A model generated the notes under the pieces. The model was not told the origin of the DNA. It searched no databases and worked only from the letters and a program-made list of their open reading frames with translations. The position numbers and the translations under genes are program-made. Shown here in pieces: positions 1 to 8,300 of a stretch of DNA of 11,474 nucleotides. How positions within the stretch are numbered: the first letter of the stretch is position 1; the number at the start of each line of letters is the position of its first letter. Source of the DNA: Gonium pectorale (taxonomy: Eukaryota > Chlorophyta > Chlorophyceae > Chlamydomonadales > Volvocaceae); assembly GCA_001584585.1 (NCBI GenBank), contig LSYV01000006.1:478230-489703 (forward strand), written 5' to 3'.

Positions 1-571
1 GTCGAGGCCAACGCATGGTCGGAGGGCGAAGGCCATCAGGCAATGGGGCACTCGTTACATGGGGAGCACGTCCTCTGCATGGACGACGCCGAGGCATCCG
101 CAACTGCAACGAAAGATTGCCCTGGTCCGCGCACGATTGCGTATGCGGCAACCGACTGGCGCGGCAATGTGGGTACATGCTCCGGAACCGTGCGCGCGCA
201 ACTCAATCAAGGACACAGGGCACCTGACTAATGCGCAACTCGTACGCAACTCCTGCGCGATTGTCATAGGGGGCATTGTGCGGATGGCGCAACGTATGTG
301 CATATGCCTTCCCCGAGATGCCTACTTTACAAAGCAACTGCCAGGCCCCTCACAACATCAGCGCCCATACTTGGGGCTGCAACGCCTGACCTGAGCACAC
401 TGGCCGTATGCAGCAATGCAGCAATGAGCGCCGCTTGCTAGCCAGCCTGCAATTGAGTGAAACGGTCGCCGCCAGGGAAGCAAGCCTCCAGAGCGCAGCG
501 CCGCACCGCGCTCCCGGCCTCCAGCTGTCTTGATGCACCACACCAGACCCCAGTAAGACGGGACTGGTCGC
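1..571. other. 3' flank of the peroxiredoxin gene; no gene seen
   Basis: This stretch lies downstream of the minus-strand peroxiredoxin stop codon. It probably holds the 3' UTR (about 240 nt if the TGTAA at 331-327 is used) and then intergenic DNA or the flank of a gene outside the window. Short open frames occur on both strands, but none has family-like sequence or splice sites that connect to anything. Base composition is more mixed than in the coding exons. Confidence 0.5.
327..331 (-). terminator. Candidate poly(A) signal TGTAA for the peroxiredoxin gene
   Basis: The plus strand reads TTACA, which is TGTAA on the minus strand, about 241 nt after the TAA stop at 574-572. TGTAA is the usual volvocine polyadenylation signal. 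I found no copy closer to the stop; a second one lies at 59-55. A 3' UTR of this length is normal for these algae. A pentamer match by itself is weak evidence. Confidence 0.5.
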
Positions 572-2380
572 TTAAGACAGGGTGCTGAAGTAGTCGAGCG
601 ACTTGGTGGGGTCGGCCTTCATGGTCTTGGAGCCGGGGTTCCAGTTGGCCGGGCACACCTCGCCGTGCTCGTCGGTGAACTGCAGCCGCGGTCGCGACAG
701 GAGGTGGGCGGGGAGCGAGGGGCGGGAGGTAGCAGGAAGACACACGTCAGCTGCGGCAAGGTGCAATCACTGCAGGTGCACATGCTACGGGATCATGATG
801 GCTCCAGCAACCGGAACGGAGGTGAAGTAGGGCGGACACGTACTACGCTCCCCCACCCAGCGCGCCCACCTGGAAGGCCTTGACCAGGCGGATGGTCTCG
901 TCGACGGAGCGACCCACGGGCAGGTCGTTGACGGTGATCTGGCGCAGCACGCCGGTGGGGCTGATGATGAAGAGGCCGCTGCGGAGGGAAGGCCGGAGTA
1001 GGGAGCGGGGGCGGACGGGGACGGTTGCGGCAGGCGTGAGCTGTGCGTATTCGTGTGATACACCCCATGGTTCATCTGGTAGGGTTCTGCGCCCCCACGT
1101 CGCGCCAGGGGAAAGCCAGGGGAAGACGCTCGGCGCCTGGCACAAGCATGGATGCGCCTGTAGTCACCGGTACGAGAACAAGAACGCAGGGCCCGGCATT
1201 TCGGACCACAGGCGGACGTATTTGGTGCCGCGCAGTGTCAATGGGGCGCACTCCCCGCCCCCCCCTCAAGGAGCCCTAGAGGCCAACTGCAGGCCCTGGC
1301 CTTGCAACCGTGGGATCAGTGCCGCCTGGCCCCTGACTGCTTGCCGTCTGTCATCACCGAGCACCTCCGAACACGCCGCTCGGCATTCGCGCACACACGC
1401 ACACACGCACACACGCACCGCAGGGCCACGCCGGCATCGGGGCCGTCCTCGATCAGCACGCCGTAGTCCTGGGGTCAGCCGGAACGATGGAACCAACCAG
1501 GGAGCACGTGTCAGGGCAAGGACAACAGGCGGGGGCTCTACATCGTAACATGCCGGAAATTACATAATATTTACGTACATGCAAATCCTTGGGAGTGCAG
1601 CAACAGCTGCTCCTGCTCACCTTGGCAATCTGCTTGGTCAGGTCAGCAACCAGGGGGTACTTGCAGCCGCCCAGGCCACCCTTGTTGCGGGGGGTGGTGC
1701 TGAAGGCCAGGTGGGTGAACTGGCTGTCAATGCTGCAGCCAACCACCTGCAGAACATTCGGGGATGCAACGGAACGGGCTTCGTAAGTTGCGCCGCGTGC
1801 ATGCTGAGGCCGTACGCTGCTGTGGCACGCCCACTACCACATACCACGTTGCACATGACTCACAGCCACGGCACACCGCGCACCCCTCTGCAATTCTGTG
1901 TTTCAACGCCTCACCTCGGTGTTGATGGCCTTGAAGTCATCAATGCGGTCTGCGGGGGTAAGCAAGTGCGCGGGACTCACATGTCATACAACCTACCCAG
2001 GCGGCAACCTAGCCCACATTGCCCAGATGTGAAACTTAGGTGAACCTTAGAGTACCCTAACTCAAACAGCCCGTAGACATCGCATGCTTTGAGCGCACCC
2101 GAGAAGGCCACGATTTCCGTGGGGCACACGAAGGTGAAGTCCAGCGGGTAGAAGAAGAAGACGACGTACTTGCCCTGAAGCACAACAGCAGGACAGATTC
2201 AATCCCAGACCCAAACGCAGCCGGAGGATTGGCCGATGATCGCGCCACACTCTTCTTCACCAACCCGTGGCGCCAAACGAGATTCACCTTGTAGTCGTCA
2301 AGGCTGATCTGCTTGATCTCGCCGTTGACGACGGCCTGGGCCGTCCACTTGGGAGCGGGCGCGCCGATCTTCGCGACCAT
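572..2380 (-). CDS. Typical 2-Cys peroxiredoxin, probably cytosolic (7 exons)
   Basis: Thiol peroxidase that reduces hydrogen peroxide and alkyl hydroperoxides, normally recycled by thioredoxin. Exons in transcript order: 2380-2288, 2174-2099, 1949-1915, 1746-1621, 1468-1419, 978-870, 679-572. All introns are GT-AG and the phases join into 198 residues, the usual family length. Peroxidatic Cys48 sits in FTFVCPTE with Thr45; resolving Cys172 is in GEVCPANW. The third active-site residue, Arg127, has its codon split by intron 5 (CG|C). GGLG (91-94) and the C-terminal YF (in DYFSTLS) are the pair linked in eukaryotic enzymes to sensitivity to over-oxidation. The start was chosen because VAKIGAPAP opens the fold directly and the context is ACAAAATGG. 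No chloroplast transit peptide precedes the domain, and the sequence looks closer to animal-type cytosolic enzymes than to plastid ones. Location is inferred. No stops or frameshifts break it. Confidence 0.95.
979..1418 (-). other. Intron 5 of the peroxiredoxin gene (440 bp)
   Basis: This is the longest peroxiredoxin intron. The donor GTGCGT (1418-1413) starts inside a GTGCGTGT microsatellite and the acceptor is CCTCCGCAG (987-979). Phase 2: it splits the codon of catalytic Arg127. Apart from the repeat I see no coding signal in it; the long plus-strand open frame across 880-1548 is antisense to exons 5 and 6. Confidence 0.85.
1391..1414. repeat. Microsatellite, 8-bp unit gcacacac x3
   Basis: Three exact copies of gcacacac at 1391-1398, 1399-1406 and 1407-1414, followed by a partial gcac. 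Read on the gene's strand this is GTGTGTGC, repeating directly from the intron 5 donor, so the repeat supplies part of the splice donor itself. Confidence 0.9.
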
Positions 2381-3152
2381 TTTGTTGGTTTCGCGGAATT
2401 CACAGAGGCAGGCCGAGCAACGTTTGTTGTGGGTCCGAAGAGTAGCTACACATCGCCTTTGGGCCAGACAAATACGTACGAGGTACGAGGACTGGAAGTT
2501 TCCGTTATGCAATTCCGCACAATCCCTTTTCACTTGCAGTCATGTGGCTTGAAGGTGCTTGGTAAGCAACGCTCAGCCCGCCGCAACCTCACAGCCTCGC
2601 CGCAGCGGGACACAACGACTCACGGCGCTTGTGCAGCGGGAATGGGGCATGACACCGAAGTCCGCGAGCAATTTCAAGTCGATACACATGCTGCTGTCAC
2701 ACGATGTGCTGCCCCTTTCTTACTCTGGTCTTAAACATGCCCCCAACCGTGCACGGACCCTGGGGTCGGTGGGCGCTTACCTGGGCCGGTCCACAGGACC
2801 GTGGCAACGCCTCCCGTGCTCTTGGAAATGCTGTCGCTTGTGACATGCACTCGTGCCTGCCTGGCCTGCAATTAAGTAACCCGGGGGCCGCAAGCTCTTC
2901 TTACTGACATGCCCTGGGCGCCTGCTACACCTTGCGAACTAACGGAACTCCACAGCAGGAAGCGTTTGTTTGCGAAAGCTTCGGCATCATACAGACCCAC
3001 GAGATAAAGTTGGCAAGGGGGCGGTTTGGGATGCGCGGCGAAAACAATGTGCAGATATTGCCGCCGTTGCAGCCGGGCTTGATAATCGTGGCATGGGAGG
3101 TCATGACGGCGCTCCAGGACGCATTTCGCAAGGGGGGTTTCACAGTGGAGAT
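2381..3152. other. Region between two minus-strand genes: peroxiredoxin promoter/5' UTR and the 3' flank of the P-loop gene
   Basis: The part next to 2381 must hold the peroxiredoxin 5' UTR and promoter; I see no clear TATA box or known element. The part next to 3152 should hold the 3' UTR of the P-loop gene, but no TGTAA occurs anywhere in this region on the minus strand. Segment 2932-3152 is open in three frames and reads protein-like on both strands (see findings). No gene could be assigned to it. Confidence 0.5.
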
Positions 3153-5951
3153 TCAAGGCCTTTGCCCCAGCCCGGCTTCAGCCCCGGCTTTCCCAGGCCA
3201 TGAGACTAACCTGATGTATAGCGGCGGCAGCCGGTTCATTGCATCCAACAATCTGCCGTACATCCGAGCGTAATACTCCGCAGGTACCTGAGTGTGAGGG
3301 CGGAATGCGGACATGGCTCACAAATTCATTCCCAGCCCCCAGCGCCTAGCCCCTCGTCCGTCAGGCGGCACCAACCACCCAGCGGCCAAAGGGGGAAACA
3401 CCCATCTTGCTATCGACTACTTGCTAGGGGGAAAATTGCGAGTACGGCACGGACAAGGCAAAGTAGACGCGCCGTGCTGACCATCGCTCAACGGCGGCAC
3501 CCAACCAACCCAGCCCACCTCGCTCCTCCGTTTGCGCTTGCTGGCGGAGAATGCGGCGGCCATGTCCCGGATACGGTCGGGCGGCAGCTTGTGGGCGCAT
3601 AGCGTCCGAAACAGCGCAGCCGCGACCTCGGGCTCGAACATCCGCTCGTACCTGCACCGGTCGCGACGTAGCAGGGGAGCGCATGTGTCGGATCGGATGG
3701 TGGCTGCCATTCGAGTCCCGGTTCAACGTCGCCACCTGGCATTGCAGACCTCGTGTGTCGGGTTCGTGCCTCTGCCAACCCCCGCATCCGACGCACCATG
3801 TCCAGGTCATACATCGGTGTATAGCCCATGCAGGCACAGACCGCACAACGACCGCACAGACCCGCCCGGGTGGCCATTGACCCGGCAACCTCCGCCCTCC
3901 GCACCCCGCGCCCCGCACGCCGCGCCTGAGCATGATGACGGGGTAGTCCACCGGCTCGGCCATCCAGGCGCTGAAGTGCGCCTCCAGGCCAAACAGGTCC
4001 TCACCCCTGCGCGGCGTCACGGCGGGGCGTCACGACAGGACGTGGACACATGAAGCGTCCCCGCGGGCATGAGTGCTCGCTGGGCGGAGCCAGAGCGATA
4101 CGGCGCGACAGGGTTGCCGGGCGCGGTGCGGTGTGGGCCGGATGGCCGCGCCGCCAGGAGCCAGGCACGAGACCAAGCCGCCGGGCAACGACGATAGCAT
4201 CACTCCAGGGAACGGCGGGCGTGCGGGCGTGCGGGCGCGAGGGTGTGGCAAAGGCCCCCTTCAAATTGGGAATAGTACAGCGGGCCGTTCGTAAGGGTAC
4301 GATTGGTGGAAACAGCCGGCGCGTCCGACACCCCGAGGAGGCAGGCAGTACCGGCCCGCCAGCCCGCCTGCCACGCCCCCTGCATCTCACTCCCCTCCAC
4401 GCCTCTCACCGGCCGACGTACTCGGCCAGTGAGGCGGGGAACGTGGCGGGCGACAGCCTGGCGGGGTTGCCGCACGTCTTCTGCGCCTGCGGTGCGGTGC
4501 GGTGCGGGCCACCGGCGACATGATCAAGTGAACGGGTTGCAGGGCCACAGCAGTGCGTGCATCAGCTCATCTGGGGGAGCACGAGAGCCCCGCCAAGTTC
4601 CCAGCTCCCAAGCTCCAAGCTCCAAGCTCCAAGCTCCAAGCTGCAAGCTCCCCCCTCAGGCCCCCAGCAGGACCTAAGCACCTGGCTGCTGGCTCTCTGA
4701 GCCAAGAGCAGCACCGCACAGCGCGCAGGAGCAGCTGCTGTGTCGCAGCCACGACAGGCGGGGCGTTACGCGCCCGCCCCTTACTCGGCCCTCTCGGCCT
4801 TATTGCGACGCCCCTCCCCCCGAGGGGCCCCCGAGTCACACATTAACAACGTCGCTAGCATTTTCCGGACACCAAGAGCCCAGATTACCTTCAGGTCACG
4901 AGCCCAGGTTCTTAACGACCACCCCTCCGGGTCCCCCACCTGGTGGCATGCGTGCCCTCGCCGGAAGTGGCTGGCCACCGCCGCCAGCGGGTCGCCGTAC
5001 AGGTACACCACGTGGCGGGGAGCCGCCGGCCGGCCGCCGTCGGCGCCGCCACGGCCGTCGGCGCCGCCCTCACCGTTGCCGCCGCCGCTGTTGCTGCAGC
5101 CTGGGTAGGCGGGTGGCCTGCGGCGCAGCGTCTGGCGTGAGGGGAGGTGCGGGTGCAGGCGATGGCGCTTGGCGGCAGTGCGCCTAGCGAAGTGCGCGAC
5201 CTGTTGAACGTGCCCTAGGGAGTGCGTGCAGTCGCGGAGGAGCGCTCATTGGCGCGGCAAACCAACTCTTCGTGTCTTTTGCGCTTGGGGAGGTAAGAAC
5301 TTCAGATGCGAGGTGCGGTCGGGACAGGGGCGCACCTCGGGGCATGGCGCAACGCGTCGGCATCCGTGAGGAGGTTGGTTGTGATGCCGTACGCGTTCAG
5401 GTGGTTGGACAGTTGAGTACTGCCCACGCCACCTGCGGAGGGGATTGAACGCGGAACGGTGTTCCTATGACAGACTGCATGCAAGAGTGCGCAGACTGGC
5501 CGTGAGCTCCCCAGCAGAGCCAAGTGCACCGCACGCAGCAGTACTGAACCCAGGGCCCTGGTGCCGAGCCCGGAGGCTTTCGTATCCATGCCCACCAAAG
5601 GAAGATATCTGGACGTCCATGGTCGTAACCTCTGGCCCTGCCGCATCCAAAGCCGCAAGCAGCTCAGCGACGCCATGCGATGCGGTGTCCCTTCTGGCGC
5701 TGAGCGCGGCGTGCAGCGCGTGCATTTATGATTTCTAATACAAATGATCCGCGGCTGCCGAGGCATGTGCTACTGCATTACGGCACAAATGCCATCAACG
5801 AGGGTGTTGCAGGGAGGCGCAGTGGTTTGTGCCCATCCGCTTGATGAATGCCTTGTTGAAAGCTGATCGGGTAGTCACCCGAGTGCATATCGATCAGTAG
5901 CAAATCCTGCGCGGAATGACGTACGAGGAGACACAAGGGTTTCGCGTGCAT
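3153..5951 (-). CDS. Small P-loop protein, probable sulfotransferase (7 exons)
   Basis: Likely transfers sulfate from PAPS to an unknown acceptor. Exons in transcript order: 5951-5879, 5432-5336, 5093-4940, 4486-4410, 4006-3926, 3651-3519, 3287-3153. Phases join into 249 residues. Strand DLLLIDMHS (16-24) runs into GGVGSTQL (25-32), a 5'-phosphosulfate-binding-type loop, its first Gly codon split by intron 1. VVYLYGDPLAAVASHF (85-100) matches the second PAPS-binding segment, with Gly90 where the usual RDP arginine stands; Ser98 is kept. VIMLRYERMF (157-166) resembles the conserved RYE segment; PPLYIR is near the C-terminus. Residues 58-79 are a Gly-rich linker. Intron 5 starts with GC, not GT. 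The 5951 ATG is preferred because upstream in-frame ATGs (5978, 5966) lie in codons unlike this genome, though CATTCCGCGCAG at 5917-5906 could be an acceptor. If a GTTAGT donor at 3210 is used, the last 18 residues change. Another P-loop transferase or kinase is possible. Confidence 0.75.
4007..4409 (-). other. Intron 4 of the P-loop gene (403 bp)
   Basis: Donor GTGAGA (4409-4404), acceptor GCGCAG (4012-4007), phase 2 (CG|G, Arg134). It contains a short run of gggcgtgc units near 4217-4236. No coding signal was found; long open frames here on both strands are low-complexity GC-rich shadows. Confidence 0.75.
4603..4651. repeat. Tandem 7-bp repeat, unit aagctcc, about 7 copies
   Basis: Exact aagctcc units at 4610-4616, 4617-4623, 4624-4630, 4631-4637 and 4645-4651, with variant units at 4603-4609 and 4638-4644. 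It lies inside intron 3 of the minus-strand P-loop gene (4487-4939, 453 bp; donor GTGGGG, acceptor CACCGCAG, phase 0). The rest of that intron shows nothing recognisable. Confidence 0.9.
5433..5878 (-). other. Intron 1 of the P-loop gene (446 bp), with an unexplained open frame
   Basis: Donor GTGACT (5878-5873), acceptor CCTCCGCAG (5441-5433). Phase 1 joins G|GT into the second Gly before V-G-S-T, so direct joining of exons 1 and 2 restores a P-loop. Inside it, minus-strand 5725-5465 is an ATG-started 86-codon frame with a stop codon immediately before its ATG. It has no family I recognise and is not needed by the model. Confidence 0.65.
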
Positions 5952-6062
5952 TACAATTATCCTCATCAATAATATCATTAGAGTGTATCATTTCCCTATT
6001 TAGTCTTTTTAGTGCACATGCTCTAAGGCAATTGCTCGGAACTCCTTGACCGTTTGCCCCAG
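5952..6062. promoter_or_regulatory. AT-rich gap between divergent genes, probable two-way promoter
   Basis: The two outward-facing start codons (5951 on the minus strand, 6063 on the plus strand) are only 111 bp apart. The sequence between them is far richer in A and T than the surroundings, especially 5951-6012. Both promoters and 5' UTRs would have to fit here unless upstream non-coding exons exist. No firm TATA box or known binding site was recognised. Confidence 0.5.
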
Positions 6063-7533
6063 ATGGAGTTCGAGACGAATGAGGCGATGATGGAGTACTG
6101 CAGAAGCACAGGGCGCACATATGTAGTCTTTAGTTTGTCGCAAGCCTCGAAGGATCTTGGCAACATTATACTTGAGCTGTACACGGACATAGCGCCAGCC
6201 ACTTGCGCAAACTTCCTGCGGCTAGTTAAAGGAGGGCAGTTCTCGTACAAGGTACGCGGTGTTGGGGTCGGGGGTTGAGTCGGGGGCGCGTGTGTTTTGG
6301 CGTTCCACCATCACACATCCTGCTCTTTTGCATACAAGCCAGAAGACAACCACGGATATCCCTATGAAAGGCCAGCACGCGGAAACACAGCCAGCAAGGG
6401 CCTTCTCCATGCCCGTCCTGGTTTCCCTGCCCACCTCCGCCAGCCTCCGCTCCCTCCCTCCTCCCGCATTCCAAACGCTCCACCCTCCAAACCCCACCCC
6501 CCTTCCTCCCTCCAATCCCCGCCAATCTCCTCCCCCTTTCCCCCCATCCCGTCCCCATCTCCCCCCCCCTCCCCCAGGGAACGCCCATACACCGGATAGT
6601 CCGCAGCGGCTGGGTGCAGGGCGGCGACGTGGTGGACGGCAGCGGCAAGGGCGACCCCGGCTTCAGCCTGCCGGACGAGACGTTCGCCGTAAAGCACGAC
6701 GGGCCGGGCGTGCTGGGCATGGCCCACAAGGGGCAGCCTCACACGGCCGCCACGCAGTTCTACATTGCGCTGGAGGCGCTGCCCTTCCTGGACGGCAAGC
6801 GCGTGGCCTTCGGGCGGGCGCTCACCAAGCAATGTGCGTGCGGCCGGGGCGCGGGGGAGAAGGTCAAGGGGTCGGAGAGCTCACCCAAGTGTGGGAGGTC
6901 GGGTACGACGACGTGTGGGCTACATGCGAGGCGGGGAGGAGGCGGAGGAGGTGGGAAGACCATGGCGCCCGCATCGTGCGCGGCGGGGGCGGGGGCGGGG
7001 CGGGGAGTGTGCGGGCGAGCGCGCCGCACCGAGCGGCTGCCCATCTGGGCTGCGTTGCGCTGCGCCGCCGCACTCTCTGATCGGGGCGTGTGTGTGTCTC
7101 GCGCCTCGCCACGTCACTGTGCTCGTCCAGCCGGGCGTGTGATGATACGTAAAAAGGAAACACTGCGCTTTCTGGCATTGAGGCATGAGCGGGGATCTTA
7201 AGCCGTCCAGAGGCGACCCACATTGCCGGCACTGGACGACCGATGCCTCGATGCTGGGTGACGGTTGGGCCGCCTTTGAAGCGACCCTTGTCCCGCAACC
7301 CCCCCGCTGGTTGCCTGGAACCCCGCGGAATGTGTATTTGAGCTCATTATTCCCGACGACGAATCTTGCATCCCCCAACTCCGTGCCCCCGCGCTTCCCT
7401 GGCCCCCGCTAACTTGTCCGCGCCCGCAGGCCTCCGCGACCTGCAATCCCTGCAGTCGCTGCCCAACTTTATGAACGAGCGGCCCGTGCCCGACGTCATG
7501 ATCAGCAACTGCCAAGTGCTGTACGAGCCGTGA
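6063..7533 (+). CDS. Cyclophilin-type peptidyl-prolyl isomerase, PPIL6-like (3 exons)
   Basis: Cyclophilin-fold protein; the family catalyses cis-trans change at proline bonds or acts as a scaffold. Exons 6063-6251, 6578-6833, 7430-7533; donors GTACGC and GTGCGT, acceptors CCCCCAG and CCCGCAG; phases 0 and 1 join into 182 residues. The cyclophilin domain spans about 20-178. Active-site positions against cyclophilin A: Arg55 kept (R69 in HRIV), Gln63 kept (Q77), Phe60 to Gly74, Met61 to Trp75, Phe113 to Tyr125, Trp121 to Phe133, His126 to Arg138. The HRIVxxGW pattern, the lead-in before YVVFSL and the NERPVPDV tail resemble animal PPIL6, a gene linked to motile cilia, which a flagellate alga would share. 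Animal PPIL6 has a further N-terminal region of over 100 residues, absent here. ATG 6063 is preceded by TTTGCCCCAG, which looks like an acceptor, so an upstream exon is possible; the close divergent gene argues against it. Confidence 0.85.
6448..6575 (+). other. Long pyrimidine tract in intron 1 of the cyclophilin gene
   Basis: About 125 bp made almost only of C and T with scattered A, running into the CCCCCAG acceptor at 6571-6577. The intron is 6252-6577 (326 bp). It far exceeds what a splice acceptor needs. The minus strand of this tract is G-rich. The rest of the intron holds nothing recognisable. Confidence 0.75.
6985..7005 (+). other. G-quadruplex motif in intron 2 of the cyclophilin gene
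   Basis: Four G runs of 5, 5, 4 and 4 separated by single C bases (6985-6989, 6991-6995, 6997-7000, 7002-7005), on the transcribed RNA's sense strand. It meets the standard quadruplex pattern with the shortest loops. It sits in intron 2 (6834-7429, 596 bp), which shows no other coding signal; frames open across it are continuations of exon 2 read-through. Confidence 0.8.
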
Positions 7534-8300
7534 GGTGCCGTGCGAGCACATGCCGTACATGCTTGGGCGCTGGCAGTAAGGCCGCAAGGTCGTGGGTTTT
7601 TCATGGGTCGCAGGACGGGCGCGGTGCGCGCGCCGGCTCTGGGTTGAGGCGGGGGCGTGAGCTGGGTTGGGGAAGGGACAGCAAGACGCGACAACGTGCA
7701 TGGGGCTGTGCGGGAGGGCGGGAGGACCTGGCGGAGTAACGCAGGGCATGGGGGCTTAGGCTGACTAAATGTCCGAAACTGCCGTCGTGTATGTGATGTA
7801 TGAGGGGGGTTCACAGGGATTCCTCGCGGACGGGAGCTGACGCGCGGGGAGCAGCGACGCGGCAGAGGCGCGCATGGGGGTGTTATGTTTGTGATTGCGT
7901 GCGTGTCGCAGTGGAGATGGAGTTTGTGGTATTCACGGAGGTTTGAGGGGGCCAGGGACAGGTTGGCGATGAGGGCGGGGGTTCCCGCCGCCATACCCGG
8001 CACTTCGTGCGGCACTCATGCGGTTGAGCATCCGCCGAGCCCTGCAGCCCTCGTGTATCGCTGGGAGTGGCAATCAATTTTAAGCGATCTTCCAGGGGAG
8101 AGAGAAAAGAGCATATGGGTCGCTTTCGGCCGTATTGAAGTCGTGGTCTTGATCAGCTGTGGCTGCACTCCAGTGATCAAGCTTGCAACAGCCTGTAGGG
8201 ATTGTTCTAATGAAAATGGCCATACGCCTCCCTTAGAGTATTGTAGAAGCATCCACGCCCATCGCCGCAACACCGAACACGCAGAAGTCCATTTGAAGGA
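7534..8300. other. Region between cyclophilin and TOC64-like genes; no gene seen
   Basis: It should contain the cyclophilin 3' UTR and the promoter and 5' UTR of the TOC64-like gene. No TGTAA occurs on the plus strand here, so the cyclophilin poly(A) site must use a variant. From about 8060 the sequence becomes less GC-rich, as often near volvocine promoters. A TAG at 8244-8246 in frame with the 8301 ATG limits N-terminal extension of the next gene. Open frames on the minus strand (for example 8015-7347) look like chance frames. Confidence 0.55.

Noticed and set aside
880..1548. Long plus-strand open frame (222 codons) across peroxiredoxin exons 5 and 6
   Set aside because: It is antisense to exons that encode a clear peroxiredoxin, and it reads as Arg/Pro/Gly-rich shadow sequence with no family features.
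2057..2533. Peroxiredoxin start at 2533, giving a 51-residue N-terminal extension as a transit peptide
   Set aside because: The extension has acidic residues and several Cys and does not look like a volvocine transit peptide; the 2380 ATG has a good context and sits at the start of the fold.
3424..4020. Single 198-codon minus-strand gene
   Set aside because: Only its first part (exon 5) is protein-like; the frame then runs through an intron, and exon 6 lies in another frame.
6259..7080. 273-codon plus-strand frame across cyclophilin intron 1 and exon 2
   Set aside because: It is out of frame with the cyclophilin domain and made mostly of Pro/Ser from the pyrimidine tract and Arg/Gly from the exon shadow.
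7347..8015. 222-codon minus-strand frame downstream of the cyclophilin gene
   Set aside because: Pro/Ser/Arg-rich with no domain, partly antisense to cyclophilin exon 3, with no splice or poly(A) signals to support it.
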